DNA from: JAQVPN01 sp036170435
GTDB lineage: Bacteria; Patescibacteriota; Gracilibacteria; BD1-5; UBA6164
DNA: 13,965 nucleotides
NCBI GenBank assembly: GCA_036170435.1
Contig: JAVHPF010000043.1
Coordinates: forward strand, 1 to 13,965
Reading direction: 5' to 3'
The position numbers and the translations under genes are program-made. Within the stretch, counting starts at the first letter, position 1, and each line of letters opens with the position of its first letter. The notes below the pieces were generated by a model. The model had not been told where the DNA came from. It saw only the letters and a list, made by a program, of their open reading frames with translations, and did not search any database. Shown piece by piece: positions 9,288 through 13,965 of the stretch.

Positions 9288-11273
9288 TTAAGCTAAAATG
9301 AAATCAATTTTTCATTCCATAGGAGTAACTCTGTCAATTTTAATATCTAGAGAATCTCATAATCTATAGATCTTTCCTGTTCTTGCATCTCTCATTTCCA
9401 TAAAATCAATATCATATAGGAAATTTCATCATAAATTTTCTATTCTAAGCATTCATTCAACGAAATTTTCTAATTCTACAAATATTCAATTTGCGATAAT
9501 TCATGAAATAGTTCAAGAAAAAGTTTGTCCAATTTTATCTTCTACAAATTTTGCTTTTAGATAATCATTTATTTTATATTCTATTTTCTCAGATTTTTCT
9601 TCTTTTTCACTTGTTATTTGAGCAACACTTGGAAGTAAAGCTCTATAATGTTTTATTCTTTCTCTATCCAATTTTTTATTAATTTTTTCTTTTATAATTC
9701 TATGAATTTGTAAGTCTGGATATCTTCTAATTGGCGAAGTAAAGTGACTATAATGGTCTAATGCTAGTCAAAAATGTCCTTCATTAACTTCACTGTAAAT
9801 AGCTTTTTGTAGAGTTCTTAAAACAAATTTTGAAACTATTTCTGGTTTTGGACATAATTTAATTTCATCTAATACTTTTTGAAGAGATTTTGGGGAAATT
9901 TTATCATCTATTTCTGATTTGATTCAGAAAATATGAAGCATTTTTTGAAGTTTTTCTATATCTTCACTTGCAGGATCTCTATGAATTCTATATAAAAATG
10001 GTGTAGTAGAAAACTTTTTTCAAATAGCCTCATTTGCAATTATCATAAATTCTTCAATTATTTTATGAGCAAAATGTCTAGTGTATTTAGATATTTTTAT
10101 TGGCTTAAATTCTTCATTAACTTCTATCTTTGTTTCAGAAAAATCAAAATCCAAAACTCACATCATTTTCTTTCTTTTTTCTATTATTTGTTTCAGATTA
10201 TTTGCAGTCTTTAAAAAATCAAGAAGATTTTTATCTTGTTTTTTCTTGGTAATATCTCCTTGAAGTTCTAATTCTTTATCTCAATTAACTAAGGCTGTTG
10301 AGCTTAATAGATAAAAAACCTCATCATAAGTAAGTCTGTAATTTGATTTTATAATAGATTCATAAACTTCTGTGTTTATTATTTCTCCAGTCTTACCTAT
10401 TTCCATACAAGCAGTAAGTGTAAGTTTGTCTTCATTTGGATTCAAACTACAAAGTCAATTACTAAGTTTTTCTGGAAGCATAGGAATAACTCCTGATGGA
10501 TAATATGTGCTTGTAGAACGATTTAAAGCTTCAACATCAAGAGAAGATCATTCTTTTACATAATGAGTAACATCCGCTATATGAACATAAAGTTTATGGT
10601 TTCAATTTTCTAATTTTTCTATACTTATAGCATCATCTAAGTCTTTTGCAGTAATTCAATCTATAGTAGTAGTAAATAAATTCCTGAAATTTTTTCTTCT
10701 TTCATTTTCATATTGATTGATTTTTGGAGAAATTTTTGCTACATCTTCTGATATTTTTGGACTAAAACTTAATTTCAAACCTGATTCAATAACTATTTTA
10801 ATTAAATCTCATTTATTTCATTTAAAATCTGGGAGAATTTCTGTAATTTTACCATCTGGATTTTTTCTATCCCATTTCATTATTTTTACTATTACCTTAT
10901 CTCAAGTTTTAGCCTTCAAAGCATTAACTCAAGCAACAAAAATATCATGTTGAACTAGATTAGAATCAACTCTAACAAATCAGAAATTTTTAGAAATTTC
11001 ATAAGTTCAAATAAAAATATGTTCCGCTCTTTTTATGATTTTAGTAACAACGGCTTCATCTCTTCATTTGAAACTTTTTACAGTAGCCTCTACTTGGTCT
11101 CAATCAATAGCAGTATTTCTATTTCTTGGAAAAACATAAAAACCTTTCTTTTCAGTTTCTAAATCAACAAAACCAAAATCTCATTTACCTTGATGATAAA
11201 TTCACGTTATTTTCTGAATGTTTTGAGAAGTTGATTCTTCCCTTCTTGTATATTCTTTTTTAAAATTATTCAT
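9288..11273 (-). CDS. rnr: Ribonuclease R (RNB-family 3'-5' exoribonuclease)
   Basis: 661 residues, somewhat shorter than E. coli RNase R but typical of Gram-positive and CPR members. It degrades structured RNA processively from the 3' end and takes part in RNA quality control. Order: a cold-shock/OB domain (residues ~20-70), a second OB domain (~85-145), the RNB catalytic domain with TIDGITAKDLDDA (Asp203, Asp209, Asp211 and Asp212, metal-binding positions), HYSHFTSPIRRYPDL late in RNB, then a C-terminal S1 domain (FSGTISGIIANGIFVEL and onward). The TIDG glycine is UGA. Another in-frame ATG lies 5 codons upstream (11286-11288). The one at 11273 is preferred because it gives a leader of about 27 bases, like the other genes. 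The stop (9288-9290) faces the prepilin terminator; no separate minus-strand terminator is visible. Confidence 0.96.
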
Positions 11274-11306
11274 TTTTATATATATCATGTTTAAAATTTT
11301 TCTTTG

Positions 11307-11334
11307 ATTATATGAATTTTTAGAATTTAAACAA
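11307..11334 (-). promoter_or_regulatory. RNase R promoter
   Basis: Minus-strand TTGTTT (11329-11334), 16-base spacer, perfect TATAAT (11307-11312). The -35 box lies inside one copy of a 22-base direct repeat whose other copy is at 12103-12124. Confidence 0.6.
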
Positions 11335-11338
11335 TAAA
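11317..11338. repeat. 22-base direct repeat, copy 1
   Basis: Starts with five T then AGAATTTAAAC and ends AATAAA on the plus strand. It is identical over 22 bases to 12103-12124, in the same orientation. It overlaps the RNase R -35 box and the base of the terminator of the P-loop gene. Confidence 0.85.
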
Positions 11339-11371
11339 AAAGCCTGAATCTGTTATAATTTAGGCTTTTTT
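11336..11371 (-). terminator. Terminator of the P-loop gene
   Basis: Arms AAAAAAGCCT / AGGCTTTTTT (11336-11345 and 11362-11371) with a 16-base interior that extends the stem slightly. The TAA stop of the P-loop gene (11360-11362) lies inside the hairpin. Confidence 0.72.
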
Positions 11372-12043
11372 AATCCAATTAGCAAGTTTTTTTATTCACA
11401 TTTCACTAGAAACTTCTTTTCTAGTTACTCTTAAATATTTATTAAATAATTTTTCTGAAGTATTATAAGGTTCGTATTCTTTTATTCTTTCTATAACTTG
11501 ATATTCATTGAGTTTTACTGTTATATTAGTATTTTGATCGAGCAAAGGAAAATTTGAATTTTTTACAATTTCTCTTTCTCTTGCTGTTTTAACTAATTCA
11601 TTTTTTGATGTAATTAACTCAATAAAATTAACCTTATCAAATCATTCTAAAATAGATAATTCCTTAATTAATTTTCTAGAATCTTTATTTGTTCAATCAA
11701 TATTAATAATTCAAAGTGAAGTATTCTTTGTGTCTTGCATAATTTTAAGTACATTTATACTCCATAAAAAAACTGCTCCTTGAAATATTCATTTAACTTC
11801 ATTGTTTTCCATAATTGTTTTAACAATTTGTTTTTTATCTCAAATAAGAAATGCTAAACGAGAATGTTCCGGAATATAATCATTAGCTATACTTGAAAGA
11901 GCCTTTGGATTTTTAATTATCGTTTCAAAAACCTTATCATAATCACAATGAACAATTTTATCATCTATTTTTTCTAAAGCATCTCATAATGTACTTTTTC
12001 ATACTCATGGAAGTCATCATATAATAGTCAAACTCTTTTTCAT
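11360..12043 (-). CDS. Small P-loop NTPase, possible kinase-like protein
   Basis: 227 residues. The N-terminus MKKSLTIIGGLPGVGKST is a beta-strand followed by a Walker A motif; Gly9, Gly10, Gly13 and Gly15 are all encoded by UGA, with Lys16 and Ser17 completing the site. It should bind ATP or GTP. The fold type and length suggest a nucleotide-kinase or zeta-toxin/AAA_33-like protein, but I find no clear Walker B or lid motif, so the substrate is unknown. The middle has VKGIFQGAVFLWS and SLGIINIDGTN; the C-terminal third is charged and helical (ending KKLANWIKKA). It has its own promoter (12073-12100) and terminator and stands alone on the minus strand, divergent from the S1-domain gene. Exact 22-base direct repeats lie just outside both ends, which may mark it as an inserted or removable unit. 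Not seen as essential in this context. Confidence 0.85.
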
Positions 12044-12072
12044 AATATTTTTTAATTTTTTATTAAGAAATT

Positions 12073-12100
12073 TTTATAATCTTATATTTAAAAAAGTCAA
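12073..12100 (-). promoter_or_regulatory. Promoter of the P-loop gene
   Basis: Minus-strand TTGACT (12095-12100), 16-base spacer, TATAAA (12073-12078), about 23 bases of leader before the ATG at 12043. Confidence 0.6.
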
Positions 12101-12102
12101 TG

Positions 12103-12124
12103 TTTTTAGAATTTAAACAATAAA
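12103..12124. repeat. 22-base direct repeat, copy 2
   Basis: Identical to 11317-11338 in the same orientation, 786 bases away. It lies just upstream of the P-loop gene promoter in the divergent intergenic region. Confidence 0.85.
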
Positions 12125-12157
12125 TTAGTTTTTTATAATTATTTTGACAAACTAATT
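12123..12157. repeat. 9-base inverted repeat around a promoter -35 box
   Basis: AATTAGTTT (12123-12131) and AAACTAATT (12149-12157) are 17 bases apart; the right arm starts at the last base of the -35 box of the plus-strand gene. It could be an operator for a dimeric repressor or a weak hairpin. In DNA this AT-rich it may also be chance. Confidence 0.35.
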
Positions 12158-12171
12158 ATTTTAATTATAAA
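12144..12171 (+). promoter_or_regulatory. Promoter of the S1-domain gene
   Basis: Consensus TTGACA (12144-12149), 16-base spacer, TATAAA (12166-12171), about 25 bases of A/T-only leader to the ATG at 12203. Confidence 0.72.
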
Positions 12172-12202
12172 TACCTCTTTTTATAATTAAAATTTTAAAA
12201 TA

Positions 12203-13867
12203 ATGACTAATATATTAAATACTTCTAATATTTCTTCTATACAAAAAATAGATAAGAATCCTCCTTATGAAAATGTTAATACTTATAGAAAATTTATCTT
12301 GTCTAAATTAGAAAGATGAAATGAAGAAAATCTTTGATTTATTGAAGAAATAGGAAGATGGATAAAAGAAAAGGAATTACAAAAATGAATGACTAAAAAT
12401 GATATTTCAAATATATTTAAAAGATTATTTACTAAATTTTCAGTTCCTTGAATAATAAATAAATCTGGTGAGTTAACTAGACAAACTAGTTTAGATGCTA
12501 AGGCTTGTTTATTTTTATTAGAAAAAGCTTGATTTAATTTAGATAAAATACATTATAAAAAACATATAAATCATTATGAGGAAGCTTTCGTAAATTTAGA
12601 TATGTGATGAGAATTTGATTGATTACAAATTAAATGATATGAATGAAAGTGACTGAAATCTTTTTTTTCTAATTCAAGTATAATAGCAAATCACTTTGAA
12701 AGAAAAATATCTTCTACAACTCGTATAGTATTTGAATTATTAAATTTATTAGATTTATTTAAAAATGAAGAATTAGAACAAATTAAAAGATTTGTTCAAT
12801 TTATTGATTTATTAGATTGAGCTTGATTTGAAATATACTGAATAAATACAGATAAAACAAAAATATATCCGAATTCTTATAGAACATTATTTTGATTAGC
12901 TAAATTTTTAGATATTAATTTAATTTACTCATATTTCAAAGATGATGAAACATGATTTGAATTACTAAGTAATGAAATTATGGGAAATGTTCCTATAAAA
13001 AAATATAATGGAAACATTGGAAAATTATTAGATATTTCAAATGATAAAAAATGATTAATAAGAAAATCTATTTTAGATATAGAAAAAACTATATCTGAAT
13101 GAGATATATTTAAATATAGAAATCAAAATTTAGATTTTGTATTAGATGTAAATCAAAATATTTCTAATTGACTAGAAGTTGCAACTTTTTATAATAAATG
13201 ATTAATAAAAATACAATCTAATTGAGGTATTTTCATATATAATCCAAAAGGTTTTTCAAAAAAATTTGAATGAATTTGAGCAAAAGAATGAACTAAAATA
13301 TGTGTTATAAAAAGAGGCGCTGATGCTTATCAAAAAAAATTAGAAAATTTAATGAATATGCTTGATAATAAAAAGTTGAAAATTAAATTTTTAAAATACA
13401 TAAATTATGAATGAAAAGTATTAGATAATTTATGTGATGAAAGTAAAAAAATTATTGCAAAAACTAAAAGAGATACAGAAAAAGCTATTTTAAAACTAAG
13501 AAGAGATGAAGAGAAAAAAGTTACAAAAAAGCTAAAAAAAAGAGAGTGAAGAAAAAATAGATCTAAAAAAAACTTTGAAAAACAAAAGCTTAGTTTAGAT
13601 AATATTAAAGTTTGAATGATTATTAAATGAAAAATTCTTCATATTAATAAAAAACAAAGAATTTTTGTAAATATTAAATTAGATGATAGTGATTGATGGA
13701 AAGCTTACACAACTCCAACTAGAGTAAAATCTAAAGATCATACTATAAGAAAAATATTAGATAATAAAGAAATTGTAAAACTTAATGAAAAAGAAGAAAT
13801 AATTTATTCTTTTGTTGTTAGGGATATTTCTGAGGAGTCAAAATTAATTTCATTAAAGCAAATTTAA
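12203..13867 (+). CDS. Large protein with coiled coil and C-terminal S1-like RNA-binding domain; possible degenerate DHH-type core
   Basis: 554 residues, no signal peptide or membrane segment, many UGA-encoded Gly. Residues ~1-90 are helical. Residues ~100-270 contain FVNLDMGGEFDGL, IIANHFERKISSTTRIVFEL and SYRTLFGLAKFLDINLIYS. The spacing and the 'SSTTRIVFELL' helix recall DHH phosphoesterases (NrnA/RecJ type), but the DHH triad itself reads Ala-Asn-His, so any such domain would be divergent or inactive. That link is inference. Residues ~435-460 are a Lys/Arg/Glu-rich coiled-coil or nucleic-acid-binding stretch (KAILKLRRDEEKKVTKKLKK). The last ~80 residues (IKVGMIIKGKILHI ... RIFVNI ... SKLISLKQI) follow the strand pattern of an S1 domain, with an apparent insertion between the middle strands. 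It probably acts on or binds RNA. It diverges from the P-loop gene and ends at a strong terminator next to tRNA-Leu. Confidence 0.82.
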
Positions 13868-13900
13868 AAGCATCCCTGATTTCTCAGGGATGCTTTATTT
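13867..13900 (+). terminator. Terminator of the S1-domain gene
   Basis: Perfect 13-base arms AAAGCATCCCTGA / TCAGGGATGCTTT (13867-13879 and 13884-13896), loop TTTC, then TTTATTT-like sequence. It begins in the last base of the TAA stop. Confidence 0.85.
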
Positions 13901-13911
13901 ATAAATTTATA

Positions 13912-13965
13912 TGGTGCCTAGAGAGAGACTCGAACTCTCATGGATCGCTCCGGGGGATTTTGAGT
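13912..13965 (-). tRNA. tRNA-Leu (anticodon CAA), 3' part, cut by the window edge
   Basis: Read on the minus strand: part of the anticodon arm with loop CTCAAAA (anticodon CAA at 13960-13962, reading UUG), a long class II variable arm (GGA GCGA TCC), the T arm GAGAG-TTCGAGT-CTCTC, the acceptor strand TCTAGGC, discriminator A and an encoded CCA (13912-13914). The D arm and 5' acceptor strand lie beyond the window, so the acceptor pairing cannot be checked. The long variable arm plus CAA anticodon fit Leu. Confidence 0.88.

Noticed and set aside
10717..10953. Plus-strand open frame of 78 codons (and 10081-10263)
   Set aside because: Both are antisense to RNase R, whose frame is intact and conserved there.
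11286..11288. Upstream in-frame ATG for RNase R
   Set aside because: It would leave only about 12 bases of leader, while the downstream ATG gives about 27, as for the other genes; not decisive.
1..13867. Mycoplasma-type code (UGA=Trp) as explanation
   Set aside because: UGG encodes Trp in these genes, and UGA positions fit Gly motifs (Walker A, GLDLQGG, TIDG) that Trp would destroy.
13912..13965. tRNA-Ser as identity of the right-edge tRNA
   Set aside because: Long variable arms occur in Ser too, but the loop CTCAAAA gives anticodon CAA, which is Leu.

Overview
The window is about 14 kb of very AT-rich bacterial DNA. Its genes only read through if UGA is decoded as glycine (translation table 25), the code of the Gracilibacteria/Absconditabacteria (BD1-5/SR1) branch of the Candidate Phyla Radiation. 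Under the standard code every gene is broken into fragments. With UGA=Gly each becomes one long frame carrying its family's invariant glycines: the SecD GLDLQGG motif, the RNase R TIDG motif, and a Walker A loop whose four glycines are all UGA. UGG is still tryptophan, so this is not a UGA=Trp code.

Layout. Minus strand, read from right to left in each block. (1) The N-terminal 307 codons of an unrecognised acidic/lysine-rich helical protein (1-921, cut by the edge). (2) A bacterioferritin-comigratory-type peroxiredoxin (1028-1486), downstream of (3) the SecD translocase subunit (1554-3257), with a hairpin between them. (4-5) A probable two-gene operon for cell-surface proteins: a membrane-anchored protein (6223-7314), then, 19 bases later, a 942-residue secreted protein (3375-6203). 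(6) RlmN (7467-8510). Plus strand: (7) a type IV prepilin-like protein (8639-9229), divergent from rlmN. Minus strand: (8) RNase R (9288-11273) and (9) a small P-loop NTPase (11360-12043). Plus strand: (10) a 554-residue protein with a lysine-rich coiled coil and a C-terminal S1-like domain (12203-13867). Minus strand: (11) the 3' part of a tRNA-Leu(CAA) at the right edge (13912-13965).

Almost every transcription unit ends in a clear hairpin terminator. Seven have a recognisable -35/-10 promoter, with spacers of 15-17 and the -10 box about 28-38 bases before the ATG. None has a recognisable Shine-Dalgarno sequence. The 5' leaders are short and almost pure A/T.

Most of the content is housekeeping: export (SecD), RNA modification and decay (RlmN, RNase R), and peroxide defence. 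The less ordinary parts are the surface-protein operon, the P-loop gene bracketed by an exact 22-base direct repeat, and the S1-domain protein divergent from it. No gene-free stretch exceeds 300 bases, and I see no transposase, CRISPR array or phage gene.
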